DNA of 64,000 nucleotides from AC-56 sp963702195 (GCA_963702195.1 OY969725.1:930001-994000); one strand, 5' to 3'; positions 36,889-45,639 are shown, counted from the stretch's first letter. Numbers and translations: made by a program. Notes: generated from the sequence alone by a model not told the origin.

Positions 36889-38130
36889 ATGACCACGCGC
36901 CCGGTCGAAAAGGACGATGTCGTCACGCGCGACGACATCGAGCGGGCCGGCCGGCTCATCGCCGGGGAGGTGCGCGAGACGCCGGTCCTGCCGGCCGGTG
37001 AGCTCTCCCGCCGCGTCGGGGGTGAGGTGGCGATGAAGGCCGAGTGCCTCCAGCTCACCGGCTCGTTCAAGGTCCGGGGGGCCTTCAACAAGATGAGCGG
37101 CCTCGGCAAGGCCGAGCTCGACGCCGGAGTGGTTGCCGCGAGCGCCGGTAACCACGCTCAGGCAGTTGCGCTGGCGGCCGACCGGATCGGCAGTCACGCC
37201 GACCTCTTCATGCCGGCCGAGTCGCCGCTCGCGAAGGTCTCCGCGGTGCGCGGCTACGGGGGAGACGTTCACCTCGTTGACGGCTCCTACGAGGAGGCCG
37301 CCGACGCCGCACGGGAGTTCGCGGAAGCGGAGCACGGGACGCTCATTCCCCCATTCGACGACGCCGCGATCGTGGCGGGCCAGGGAACGGTCGGCATCGA
37401 GATCGCGCGCCAGGCCCCGACCACGCGGCTCGTCGTCGTGCCGCTGGGGGGCGGCGGCCTCGCCTCGGGAGTTGCGATCGCGATCAAGGACAAGCTTCCG
37501 GGCGTCCGCGTCGTCGGCGTCCAGGCCGAGGCGTGCTCCCCGTATGTGGACTCGCTGTCCGCCCATCGCCCGATCGGCGCCCGCTCCGCCAACACGATCT
37601 GCGACGGAATCGCGGTCAAGCGCCCGGGTGAGCTGACGCTGCCGCTGGTCGAGCGATACCTCGACGAGATCGTCACCCTCTCGGACGACGAGGTGGCACA
37701 GGCCATGGTGTTGCTTCTGGAGCGCTCGAAGCTGGTGGTCGAGGGCGCCGGCGCCGTTGGGGTGGCGGCGCTCCTCGCCGGCAAGGTCACGCCTGCCTCT
37801 GGGGGCGACACCTGCGTGGTGCTGTCGGGTGGCAACGTCGACGCGTCCAGGCTCGCGGAGTGCATCCGGCTGGGCGAGACCGCGGCACGCCGGCGCCTCG
37901 TGGTCTGGACGGTCGTCCCCGACCGGCCGGGCGCGCTCGCGGCGCTGCTTCGCATCGTCGCCGAGCACGGCGCGAACGTGGTGGACGTCGAGCACATTCG
38001 CGAGGGCGTCGAGCTGCACGTGCGCGAGACGGCGATCGAGCTCGTGCTGCAGACCGACGGGTCCCGGCACGGCGAGCTGATCCTGGACGCGATCCGGGCG
38101 GAGGGATTCGCCGCGCGGCCAGAGCGCTAA
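36889..38130 (+). CDS. threonine dehydratase (ammonia-lyase) with ACT domain
   Basis: This 413-residue PLP enzyme deaminates threonine to 2-oxobutyrate. The PLP lysine is in LTGSFKVRGA near residue 65, the phosphate-binding glycine loop is GGGGLASG near 187, and SGGNVDASR lies near 315. A C-terminal ACT-like domain (VVPDRPGALAALLRIVAEHGANVVDVEH) covers residues 340-405. It resembles the catabolic/biosynthetic IlvA group with a short regulatory tail. Its stop overlaps that of the convergent methyltransferase gene. Confidence 0.9.
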   Translation: MTTRPVEKDDVVTRDDIERAGRLIAGEVRETPVLPAGELSRRVGGEVAMKAECLQLTGSFKVRGAFNKMSGLGKAELDAGVVAASAGNHAQAVALAADRIGSHADLFMPAESPLAKVSAVRGYGGDVHLVDGSYEEAADAAREFAEAEHGTLIPPFDDAAIVAGQGTVGIEIARQAPTTRLVVVPLGGGGLASGVAIAIKDKLPGVRVVGVQAEACSPYVDSLSAHRPIGARSANTICDGIAVKRPGELTLPLVERYLDEIVTLSDDEVAQAMVLLLERSKLVVEGAGAVGVAALLAGKVTPASGGDTCVVLSGGNVDASRLAECIRLGETAARRRLVVWTVVPDRPGALAALLRIVAEHGANVVDVEHIREGVELHVRETAIELVLQTDGSRHGELILDAIRAEGFAARPER

Positions 38131-38789
38131 GGGCCGGCCTCGGCTTGCTTCAGCAGGACCGCAACGTTCGCCTCGTCGTACACGGTGGCGGATTCGGGCT
38201 TGCCGGCGAGGAAGTCGGAGCACGCTCGCTCCACGCCCGGCAGCACGTTCCACCCGTAGTCGTCCAGCACCACCCCGCCGCCGGGCGCGATGCGGGGATA
38301 GACGAGCTCCAGGCTCGTGAGGATCGACTCATAGAGGTCGCCGTCCAGGAACGCCCAGCAGATCTCGTCGGGCACGTCGTCCGAGCGGAGGTCCTCGAAG
38401 AACCCCTCGTGGATGCTCGGGGACCCGACCCCGGCCCGCTCCAGGTTGCGAATGAATTCCGCTCGACGCACCGCCAGGGTGCCGGGCTCCAGGTCCGGCC
38501 ACTCGGGTCCCCGGTCACCGGGCCCGGACGACGGGAGGCCCCTGAAGGAGTCGTACACGTGGTATTCCCGCGGTTCGCCCCGTCGCTCGAGGAGCTTGGC
38601 GATGAAGACCGTGGTCGTGCCGCAGTTGCAGCCGAGCTCGACGATGTCGCCGGGGACGCCCGCCTCCAGCGTTCGCTCGAGCTCGGTGAGCACGATCTCG
38701 ATCTGCTCGGGGGTCATCATCCCCGAGATGATTTCGGTCGAGTCCATGAGCGCGGCGATCCGCGGGTCTGCCGGGGTCCGGGCTTCCAT
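38127..38789 (-). CDS. class I SAM-dependent methyltransferase, TylF/macrocin-O-methyltransferase-like
   Basis: This 220-residue protein has the SAM-binding GDIVELGCNCGTTT near residue 50, YDSFRGLP near 80, and the acidic metal-binding FLDGDLYESILTSLE near 145 with VVLDDYG near 175, as in TylF-type O-methyltransferases. The acceptor is unknown; relatives modify sugars or polysaccharides. It is divergent from the M32 peptidase gene with a 56-base gap. Confidence 0.82.
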   Translation of the reverse strand: MEARTPADPRIAALMDSTEIISGMMTPEQIEIVLTELERTLEAGVPGDIVELGCNCGTTTVFIAKLLERRGEPREYHVYDSFRGLPSSGPGDRGPEWPDLEPGTLAVRRAEFIRNLERAGVGSPSIHEGFFEDLRSDDVPDEICWAFLDGDLYESILTSLELVYPRIAPGGGVVLDDYGWNVLPGVERACSDFLAGKPESATVYDEANVAVLLKQAEAGP

Positions 38790-38845
38790 GCGAGCGACGT
38801 TTTACCGAGAATGACCTGCATGAGGCGTTCCTCCAAGGCGGCGTG

Positions 38846-40372
38846 ATGGGGTCGAAGCTCGAAGACCTGCGGGAGCGGTTGGCCGAGATCAACGATCTCG
38901 GGCGAGCCCGCGCCCTGCTGGCATGGGACGAATGGACGCAGATGCCGCCCGCGGGGGCCGAGGTCCGCGCCGAGCAGGTCGCGACGCTGGCACGCATCCG
39001 TCACGAGCTGCTGATCTCCGACGAGCTCGGCCGCCTGATCGAGGGAGCCGGCGGCGAGACGGAGGACCTGCCGTACGACTCCGACGACGCGAGCCTCGTG
39101 CGGGTCGCGCGCCGCGGGTGGGAGAAGGCGCGTCGGGTGCCGGCCGCGCTCCGAGCTGAGCTCACTCGCACCGCGTCGATCGCGGAGCATGCTTGGGCCG
39201 AGGCTCGGGCCAGCTCGGACTTCGCGGCGTTCCTGCCCCACTTGCGGAAGAACGTCGAGCTGCGGCGACGGTACGCCGACTGCTTTGACGGCTTCGACGC
39301 CTTCGAGCACGAGTTCGATCCGCTGCTCGACGACTTCGAGCCGGGGATGACGACGCCGGAGCTGACGGCGGTTCTCGGCGAGCTGCGGGACGGCATCCGG
39401 CCGCTCATCGAAGCGGTCGCCGAGAGCGGGAAGGACATCGACGATTCCTGCCTGCACGGTGACTTTCCGCTGGAGGCGCAGGAGACCCTGGCGCGCGAGG
39501 TGGTCGCGGAGCTTCCCTTGCAGGAGGGGGCCTGGCGTCTCGATCCGACGGTGCACCCGTTTGCAGCGGCGATCTCAGCGGTCGATCTGCGCATCACAAC
39601 CCGCTTCGATCCCTCCTACATCGGGACCGCGGTCTGGGCCGTGATCCACGAGTCGGGCCACGCGATGTACGAGAACGGGGTCCCGCGCGAGCTCTGGCGC
39701 TCGCCGCTCGCGAGCCCGTCGTCGCTGGGATTTCACGAGTCGCAGAGTCGGCTCTGGGAGAACTGGGTGGGGAGGGGAAGGCCGTACCTCGAGCACCTCA
39801 TGCCGCGGCTTCGCGAGCTGTTCGGAGCCCGGCTGGGCGATGTCGAGCTCGACACGCTCTACCGCGCGGCGAACAAGATCGAGCCGTCGCTGATCCGGGT
39901 CGAGGCGGACCAGGTCACCTACAACCTGCACATCATCCTTCGCTTCGAGCTGGAGCTCGGGATCTTCGACGGCGCGATCGAACTGGAGGACCTGCCGGAG
40001 GCGTGGAACGAAAAAGTGTGGAATTACCTGGGGATTTCCGTGCCGAACGACGCCGAGGGCGTGCTGCAGGACGTGCACTGGGCGGGTGGGATGTTCGGCT
40101 ACTTCCCCACGTACTCGCTGGGTAACGTCATCGCCGGGCAACTCTGGGACCGGATCATCGCCGAGCTCCCCGACGTCGAGGGGAGCATCGGGCGCGGGGA
40201 GCTCACCGGCCTGCGGGAGTGGCTGCGGGACAACCTCCACCGCCACGGCAACAAGTTCATGCCGAAGGAGCTGATCGAGAAGGTGGTCGGCGGGCCGATC
40301 GACGTCGCGCCGTACGTGCGCCAGCTTCGCGAGCGAGCCGCGGAGATCTACGGCATCGACCGATCAACGTAA
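38846..40372 (+). CDS. M32-family metallocarboxypeptidase (carboxypeptidase Taq type)
   Basis: This 508-residue enzyme trims C-terminal residues from peptides. The zinc motif HESGH is near residue 268, preceded by DPSYIGTAVWAVI and followed by HESQSRLWEN. The later M32 signatures ANKIEPSLIRVEADQVTYN and DVHWAGGMFGYFPTYSLGN are present. ATG 38846 and an adjacent GTG one codon earlier are equally possible starts. The last codons and the stop lie inside hairpin repeat copy 3. Confidence 0.92.
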   Translation: MGSKLEDLRERLAEINDLGRARALLAWDEWTQMPPAGAEVRAEQVATLARIRHELLISDELGRLIEGAGGETEDLPYDSDDASLVRVARRGWEKARRVPAALRAELTRTASIAEHAWAEARASSDFAAFLPHLRKNVELRRRYADCFDGFDAFEHEFDPLLDDFEPGMTTPELTAVLGELRDGIRPLIEAVAESGKDIDDSCLHGDFPLEAQETLAREVVAELPLQEGAWRLDPTVHPFAAAISAVDLRITTRFDPSYIGTAVWAVIHESGHAMYENGVPRELWRSPLASPSSLGFHESQSRLWENWVGRGRPYLEHLMPRLRELFGARLGDVELDTLYRAANKIEPSLIRVEADQVTYNLHIILRFELELGIFDGAIELEDLPEAWNEKVWNYLGISVPNDAEGVLQDVHWAGGMFGYFPTYSLGNVIAGQLWDRIIAELPDVEGSIGRGELTGLREWLRDNLHRHGNKFMPKELIEKVVGGPIDVAPYVRQLRERAAEIYGIDRST

Positions 40373-40409
40373 TCCGCGTCCACCTCTCGGGCGCAGATTG
40401 CGTTGATCC
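40361..40409 (+). repeat. dispersed hairpin repeat, copy 3 (overlaps M32 gene end)
   Basis: The outer arm GATCAACG pairs with CGTTGATC, continued by TAATC/GATTG including one T-G wobble. The inner stem GCGTCC pairs with GGGCGC around a seven-base loop. The inner stem is completely different from copies 1, 2 and 4, yet still pairs. The arm contains the M32 stop codon. Confidence 0.75.
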
Positions 40410-40412
40410 GGG

Positions 40413-40886
40413 CTAGCTCGCGCCGCCGCGCCTCAACAACCGAAGGCCCATTCCGGCGGGCTTCAGCATCAGCCACTTGAAGCCGGATCGGCTGGCTCGG
40501 CCGACCTTCGGTCGGCGGATCCGTCCCACGCGAAACGCGATCGCGGCCGAAAGCCCGCATGCCGCCACGGCCGCCCCGATTCGGGCGCGCGCGTGTATTC
40601 CGCGGAAGCGCGCCTCCCCGGCATGCAGCTCGATGTAGCCGACCGGCGACACCGCGGTCCCACCGCCGCCGCCCGCGCCTTCCTCCCCTTCGCGGCCGCC
40701 GCTTCCCCCGCCGAATCCCCATTTTGCCTTGGCCACGGGGATGACGGTCACTCCCTGGCTCTCCACGGGTTCGCCGAACACAGCCGAGGCCCGCGCGGTC
40801 GCTCCAACCCTTTCGGCCAGCTGCTCGGTGAACCCCGGCCTGGTCGCCATGCGATCGGCCTCCTGCCTTGCGTCGGCTTCGGTCAC
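40413..40886 (-). CDS. GerW/YtfJ-family sporulation-associated-like protein
   Basis: This 157-residue protein matches the GerW/YtfJ pattern: VFGEPVESQGVTVIPVAKAKWGFGGGSGG, then a glycine-rich run, then TAVSPVGYIEL. In Bacillus the relative acts in spore germination, but the family is widespread in non-spore-formers and its role there is unknown. A basic C-terminal tail follows. The GTG at 40886 is chosen because AAGGAGGAG lies just upstream. The frame stays open for 48 more codons without conserved features. Confidence 0.75.
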   Translation of the reverse strand: MTEADARQEADRMATRPGFTEQLAERVGATARASAVFGEPVESQGVTVIPVAKAKWGFGGGSGGREGEEGAGGGGGTAVSPVGYIELHAGEARFRGIHARARIGAAVAACGLSAAIAFRVGRIRRPKVGRASRSGFKWLMLKPAGMGLRLLRRGGAS

Positions 40887-41067
40887 GGTGATCTCCTCCT
40901 TGTCGGCCCCGCCAGAGGCCGAACATACCATTGCCGCGGGCGCATCCAGATCGCCCTCGTCTCCGGCCTCCGAGGGGGCGCGGTGCCGTCGGGCGGGGTG
41001 CCTAGAGTCAGACATCATGACCAACCGCACCTGCCAGTTTCGGGGCTAAGGCCCCTCACCACCACAC

Positions 41068-42459
41068 ATGTCGGGCTCCCATTTCGTCTGCCAGGAGTGC
41101 GGCCACTCCGCGCTTGCCTGGACGGGCCGGTGCCCGGGATGCGGCGAGTGGAACACGCTGGTCGAGGCCAAGCGCCCCGGCGGTGGCGGTGGCCGCCGGC
41201 GGTCCGGATCCAAGGCCACTGCATCGACGCCCCGGCCGGTGCCGTTGCGTGAGGTCCAGGCTCCGAAGGCCGATCGCCTGCTGACCGGCATCGCCGAGCT
41301 CGACCGGGTGCTCGGCGGCGGCGTGGTCCCAGGCTCGGTGGTGCTGCTTGGCGGGTCGCCCGGCATCGGGAAGTCGACGCTGACCGGCATGGCGCTCGGG
41401 AACCTCGCCGCTCGGGGTGGGAAGGTCCTCTACGTCTCCGGGGAGGAGTCGGCGGCCCAGGTGCGGCTGCGCGCGGAGCGGCTCGGCGGGGACGCCCTGT
41501 CGGTACCTGCCCTGGCGGAGACCTCGGTTGAGTCCGTGGTCGCAGCGCTCGAGGCCGAGCAGCCGGCCGTATGCGTGATCGACTCCGTTCAGACGCTTCA
41601 TACAGAGGGAATGACGGGAGCGCCGGGATCCGTCGGCCAGGTGCGAGAGGCCGCCGGCGCGATCACCGAGGTCGGCAAGCGCCTCGGCACCGCGGTCGTG
41701 CTCGTGGGCCACGTGACCAAGGACGGCAGCGTCGCGGGGCCGCGGGTGCTCGAGCACCTGGTGGACTGCGTCCTGCTGTTCGAGGGCGAGCGCGAGCGGA
41801 GCTACCGCACCCTGCGGGCGCTCAAGAACCGCTTCGGCGCCACGAGCGAGGTGGGCGTGTTCGAGATGCGCTCCGGCGGGCTGGTCGAGGTCGCGGATCC
41901 GTCCGCGCGGTTCGTCGGCGAGGCCTCGGACGCGCCCGGATCGTGTGTTCTGTGCGCGATGGAGGGCACCCGGCCGCTCTTGGTGGAGGTCCAGGCCCTG
42001 GTGGCCCCTACCGAGATCGTGCCGCCGCGGCGCGTGGCGACCGGGATCGACCGCAATCGCCTGGCCATGGTGATCGCCGTGCTCGCCCGCCACGGTGGGC
42101 CCTCGCTGACCTCCGCCGATGTCTTCGTGAACGTCGCGGGGGGCGTGCGGGTGGACGAGCCCGGGGCCGATCTGGCGGTCGCCCTGGCGCTCGCGTCGGC
42201 CCACAGGGGCGAGACGCTCGCCGATGCCGAGGGGCGCCCGCTTGCCTGTTTCGGCGAGGTCGGGCTCACCGGAGAGCTTCGCTTCGTCGCCCACCCCGAG
42301 CGGCGCGTGGCCGAGGCGCTCAAATTCGGCCTCGGGCCGGTCGTCGGGCCCGAGGCGGGGGAGCGGGTCGAAGGGCTCGCTTCACACGGCACGCTGCGAT
42401 CGGCGCTGCGGGCGACGGCAGCGGCAGGTCGCCGCGGGGCAAGAGCCGAGGCGGCTTAG
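41068..42459 (+). CDS. radA: DNA repair protein RadA
   Basis: This 463-residue RecA-like helicase promotes branch migration in recombination repair. The N-terminal zinc finger has CQECGHSALAW and CPGCGEW. Walker A is GGSPGIGKST near residue 96. The RadA-specific KNRFG loop is near 252, and a Lon-like C-terminal domain (VFVNVAGGVRVDEPGADL) follows. Length is standard. It is followed by hairpin repeat copy 4 two bases after the stop, then by disA, its usual neighbour. Confidence 0.95.
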   Translation: MSGSHFVCQECGHSALAWTGRCPGCGEWNTLVEAKRPGGGGGRRRSGSKATASTPRPVPLREVQAPKADRLLTGIAELDRVLGGGVVPGSVVLLGGSPGIGKSTLTGMALGNLAARGGKVLYVSGEESAAQVRLRAERLGGDALSVPALAETSVESVVAALEAEQPAVCVIDSVQTLHTEGMTGAPGSVGQVREAAGAITEVGKRLGTAVVLVGHVTKDGSVAGPRVLEHLVDCVLLFEGERERSYRTLRALKNRFGATSEVGVFEMRSGGLVEVADPSARFVGEASDAPGSCVLCAMEGTRPLLVEVQALVAPTEIVPPRRVATGIDRNRLAMVIAVLARHGGPSLTSADVFVNVAGGVRVDEPGADLAVALALASAHRGETLADAEGRPLACFGEVGLTGELRFVAHPERRVAEALKFGLGPVVGPEAGERVEGLASHGTLRSALRATAAAGRRGARAEAA

Positions 42460-42460
42460 C

Positions 42461-42511
42461 CGGGTCGACGCAATCCGCGTCCGGATTCCGGACATGGATT
42501 GCGTTGACCCG
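42461..42511 (+). repeat. dispersed hairpin repeat, copy 4 (after radA)
   Basis: The outer arms are GGGTCGACGCAATCC and GGATTGCGTTGACCC, with one G-T wobble that pairs only in plus-strand RNA. The tip is GTCCGG-ATT-CCGGAC. It starts two bases after the radA stop and has the cleanest pairing of the four. Confidence 0.88.
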
Positions 42512-42638
42512 CGGAAGCCGGCGCTCATTGCCCGGCTGGGCAGGCAGGACCGCCGCTTGACAACGCCCAATCCGACCTGTCCACTTGGGATTCGGCTGCC
42601 CACGTGTCTTAAGGGCTATTTGTCATCATGGATCAACG

Positions 42639-43745
42639 ATGGCGTCGAGTGTCGGAGACGAGCTACATGAACTCGAGGCTCGTCTCGACCCCCGGCTACT
42701 CCAGTCGCTCGACATGGTCGCGCCTGGTATGCCGCTGCGAGAGGGCATCGACAACATCATCCATGCCCGCACCGGCGGCCTCATCCTGATCGCCGAGCCC
42801 GAGGACGTTTCCTTCCTGTTCAGCGGCGGAATCAGGCTCGACATCGACTACACGCCCGCGCTGCTCTACCAGGTGGCGAAGATGGACGGGGCCATCGTCC
42901 TGGACCCGCGGGCGACCAGGATTCACTGGGCCAACGTCCAGCTGATGCCGGATCCCACGATCCTCTCGATGGAGACCGGGACCCGTCACCGCACGGCGGA
43001 GCGCGTCTCGAAGCAGACCAAGGCGCTCGTGATCGCCATCTCGCAACGGCGCGACGTCGTCTCGCTCTACGTCGAGGGCCTGAAGTACATCCTCCAGGAG
43101 ATCCCCCAGGTCCTCTCCAAGGCCAACCAGGGCCTCGCCACGCTCGAGAAGTACCGCTCCCGCCTGGATCAGGTCTCGGCCCGCCTGACGGGCCTCGAGC
43201 TGCTCGGCGGTTGCACCCTCCACGACGTGCTCTCCACCATCCAGCGGGCCGAGTTGGTGTCGCGGATGGGGGCCGAGACCGAGCGCTACATCATCGAGCT
43301 CGGCACCGAGGGGCGCCTGATCGAGATGCAGCTCGAGGAGACCGTGGTCGGTGTCATGGCCGAGCGCGTGGCGCTCGTCCGCGATTACAGCGTCGTCGAC
43401 TCCGACGAGCGCGTCGAGAGCATCCTGCAGGAGCTCGCGTTGGTGCCCCACCAGGAGCTGCTCGATTTCGGCTGCCTCGCCGAGCTTCTCGGCTACGACC
43501 GGAAGACGAGCACGATCGACGTCACGGTTTCGCCGCGCGGCTACCGGGCGCTCTCCCGCATTCCCAGGCTTCCCCGCCTCGTGGTCCAGAAGGTCGTCCA
43601 GACCTTCGGCGACCTCGACTCGATCGTCAACGCGACCGAGGACGAGCTTGCCGCCGTCGATGGCGTCGGGCCGGCCCGCGCGCGTGAGATTCGCGAGGGC
43701 CTTCGCAGCTTGCAAGAGGTCGACTTCGTCGACCGTTATCCATGA
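42639..43745 (+). CDS. disA: DNA integrity scanning diadenylate cyclase DisA
   Basis: This 368-residue protein makes c-di-AMP from two ATP and pauses at branched DNA. The DAC domain holds the DGA motif (KMDGAIVLD near residue 85) and RHRTAERVSKQT near 115. A helical linker follows, and then a C-terminal helix-hairpin-helix DNA-binding domain (LAAVDGVGPARAREI). The octamer core motifs are complete, so activity is expected. The start at ATG 42639 gives typical length. It is paired with radA upstream and carD downstream as in many actinobacteria. Confidence 0.94.
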   Translation: MASSVGDELHELEARLDPRLLQSLDMVAPGMPLREGIDNIIHARTGGLILIAEPEDVSFLFSGGIRLDIDYTPALLYQVAKMDGAIVLDPRATRIHWANVQLMPDPTILSMETGTRHRTAERVSKQTKALVIAISQRRDVVSLYVEGLKYILQEIPQVLSKANQGLATLEKYRSRLDQVSARLTGLELLGGCTLHDVLSTIQRAELVSRMGAETERYIIELGTEGRLIEMQLEETVVGVMAERVALVRDYSVVDSDERVESILQELALVPHQELLDFGCLAELLGYDRKTSTIDVTVSPRGYRALSRIPRLPRLVVQKVVQTFGDLDSIVNATEDELAAVDGVGPARAREIREGLRSLQEVDFVDRYP

Positions 43746-43787
43746 ACTGACGGCCGCTGCCCGGCCGTCCCGACTAAGGAGGACGAC

Positions 43788-44360
43788 ATTCCTGAGCTAG
43801 CAACCGCGGACGACGCGATCGAGGACCTCGAGGACGAGCTCGGCCCCGTCGAGTGCACCTTTGGGGAGGGCGACAACGTCGTCTACCCGCACCACGGGGC
43901 CGGAGTCGTTATGAAGAAGGAGACGAAGGATCTCCTGGGTGAGAAGCGGGACTACCTGACCATCAAGATCCTGCACAACGACATGACGGTCATGGTTCCC
44001 TGTGAGAACGCGCACCGAGCGGGACTGCGACGGGTGATCGCGGGCGAAGAGGTCGAGAAGGTGATCAAGGTTCTGACCGGCGAGGTCTCCGACATGCCGA
44101 AGAACTGGAATCGCCGCTTCAAGTACAACCGCGAGAAGATCAAGACGGGTGACGTCTTCGAGCTGGCCGAGGTTGTCCGCAACCTGGCGATTCGCGAGTG
44201 GGAGAAGGGCCTCTCCACGGGGGAGAAGCAGATGTACACCCGGGCCAAGAAGATCCTCGCCTCCGAGTTCATGTATGCGCTCGGCAAGGACGAGGAGGGC
44301 GCCGAGGCATACCTGGACGAGCTGCTGGAGGAGCGCTTCGGCGCCAAGGCATCTGCCTGA
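43788..44360 (+). CDS. carD: CarD-family RNA polymerase-binding regulator, apparent ATT start
   Basis: This protein is about 190 residues long. The CarD/TRCF RNAP-interaction signature (FGEGDNVVYPHHGAGVV) is at about residues 25-42. The helical DNA-binding C-domain contains the NWNRRFKYNREKIKTGDVFELAEVVRNL segment. CarD stabilises open promoter complexes, especially at rRNA promoters. Between the in-frame stop at 43743 and the first ATG at 43911 there is no ATG, GTG or TTG, and that ATG would remove the RNAP-binding motif. An ATT at 43788, five bases after AAGGAGGA, fits as a rare start codon. IspD follows with overlap. Confidence 0.88.
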   Translation: MPELATADDAIEDLEDELGPVECTFGEGDNVVYPHHGAGVVMKKETKDLLGEKRDYLTIKILHNDMTVMVPCENAHRAGLRRVIAGEEVEKVIKVLTGEVSDMPKNWNRRFKYNREKIKTGDVFELAEVVRNLAIREWEKGLSTGEKQMYTRAKKILASEFMYALGKDEEGAEAYLDELLEERFGAKASA

Positions 44361-45051
44361 CCGACCAGCGGCATCAGCGGTCATCGCGGCCGCCGGCTCG
44401 GGCGAGAGGCTCGGAGCCGGCGGCCCGAAGGCCTTCGTACAGCTAGGCGGTCGCGCGCTTCTCCACTGGTCGCTCGACGCCTTCGCCCGTGCGGAGAGCG
44501 TCGACATGGTGATCGTCGCGGTGCCCGCGGGCGCCGAGGATCGGGTCCCCGAGGGGGCCGTCGCGGTCGCCGGCGGAGCGAGCCGCTCGGAGTCGGTGGC
44601 GGCTGGGCTGGAGCGGGTGGAGACGGAGCTGGTCGCCGTGCACGACGCCGCGAGGCCGCTCGTCACGGCGGAGCTGATCGACGAGCTGGTCGCGAAGCTC
44701 GTTGACCGCCCCGACGCATCCGCCGTCCTGGCCGCCGCTCCCATCACCGACACCGTCAAGCGGAGCACCGAGGCGCGCCCGGGGGACGGCCACGCGACGG
44801 TCGCCGAGACCATGGACCGCGACGAGCTGTGGGCCGCTCAGACGCCGCAGGTCTTTCGGACGGCCGCGCTCCGCGAGGCCCTGGACGCCGAGCCGCAGCG
44901 GATCGCCGTGGCGACCGACGACGCGATGCTCGTCGAGGGTGTCGGCGGCAAGGTCCTGTTGCACCCCTCGTCGGCGGCGAACCTCAAGGTGACGACCCCG
45001 CTGGACCTCCGGATCGCGGAGCTGCTCGTGGCGGACCGAAGGTCCGGCTAG
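44353..45051 (+). CDS. ispD: 2-C-methyl-D-erythritol 4-phosphate cytidylyltransferase
   Basis: This roughly 232-residue enzyme makes CDP-methylerythritol in the MEP isoprenoid pathway. The nucleotide-binding AVIAAAGSGERLGAGGPKAF is at residues 8-27, VAVHDAARPLV near 98, and the C-terminal IAVATDDAMLVE and KVTTPLDLRIAELL segments are typical. No ATG, GTG or TTG lies near the expected N-terminus. CTG at 44353 overlaps the carD end and gives the normal length. An in-frame ATG at 44275 would add 26 residues encoded inside carD and is the alternative. Confidence 0.9.
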   Translation: MPDRPAASAVIAAAGSGERLGAGGPKAFVQLGGRALLHWSLDAFARAESVDMVIVAVPAGAEDRVPEGAVAVAGGASRSESVAAGLERVETELVAVHDAARPLVTAELIDELVAKLVDRPDASAVLAAAPITDTVKRSTEARPGDGHATVAETMDRDELWAAQTPQVFRTAALREALDAEPQRIAVATDDAMLVEGVGGKVLLHPSSAANLKVTTPLDLRIAELLVADRRSG

Positions 45052-45065
45052 GCTTGCTAGGCGAG

Positions 45066-45620
45066 ATGTCCAAGCGGATCTGGCTTGTCATCCTGACGAT
45101 GGGCGTCATCGCGGCGATCCTTGCTGGCGAGGCGATCGCGGGGGGCTCGGGCAGCGGCCAGAAGGTAACCGTCGATCGCGGCCGGTTCGCTCACCGCTCG
45201 TGGTCGCTGGCGGTTCAGGGGCGGCATCGGCAGCGCTGCTATCTCCTGTCGCTCAAGGGCCGCGAGGTATCGAGCGGCTCGGCGGATTGCCGATCGGGCC
45301 GGCACCGGCCGCCTCTTTGGAGTCGTTTGGTCGGCATCAGCGATCTGAATGATTCCGCGACGATCGAGCTGAACGTCACGAGGACTCGCGTCCGCAGCAT
45401 GAGGCTACGCATCGGCCATCCGAAATCTGGTCGGCCGCCTGAATGGATTCACGTACGCACCCGGCGCATCACCAGGCGGCAGGCTCATAAGGCCGGCGTC
45501 AGGCGGAACTTCCGGTTCGCCGTGCTGCACTCGCGGGGGACCCTTTGCGTCAAGCAGTTCGTGCTGTTCAACCGCAAGGGCGAGCGCATCAAGGAGATGC
45601 GCGTCCCGTGCGAGTTCTGA
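45066..45620 (+). CDS. exported hypothetical protein, basic
   Basis: This 184-residue protein starts with a clear signal peptide or anchor (residues 5-26, ending AIAGG). The mature part is strongly basic and beta-rich, with four cysteines spaced for two disulphides (Cys in RQRCYLL, SADCRSG, GTLCVK and VPCEF). No family is recognised. It interrupts the usual ispD-ispF order, 14 bases after ispD. Confidence 0.6.
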   Translation: MSKRIWLVILTMGVIAAILAGEAIAGGSGSGQKVTVDRGRFAHRSWSLAVQGRHRQRCYLLSLKGREVSSGSADCRSGRHRPPLWSRLVGISDLNDSATIELNVTRTRVRSMRLRIGHPKSGRPPEWIHVRTRRITRRQAHKAGVRRNFRFAVLHSRGTLCVKQFVLFNRKGERIKEMRVPCEF

Positions 45621-45639
45621 CGCCCGCGCGGCGCTGGCG

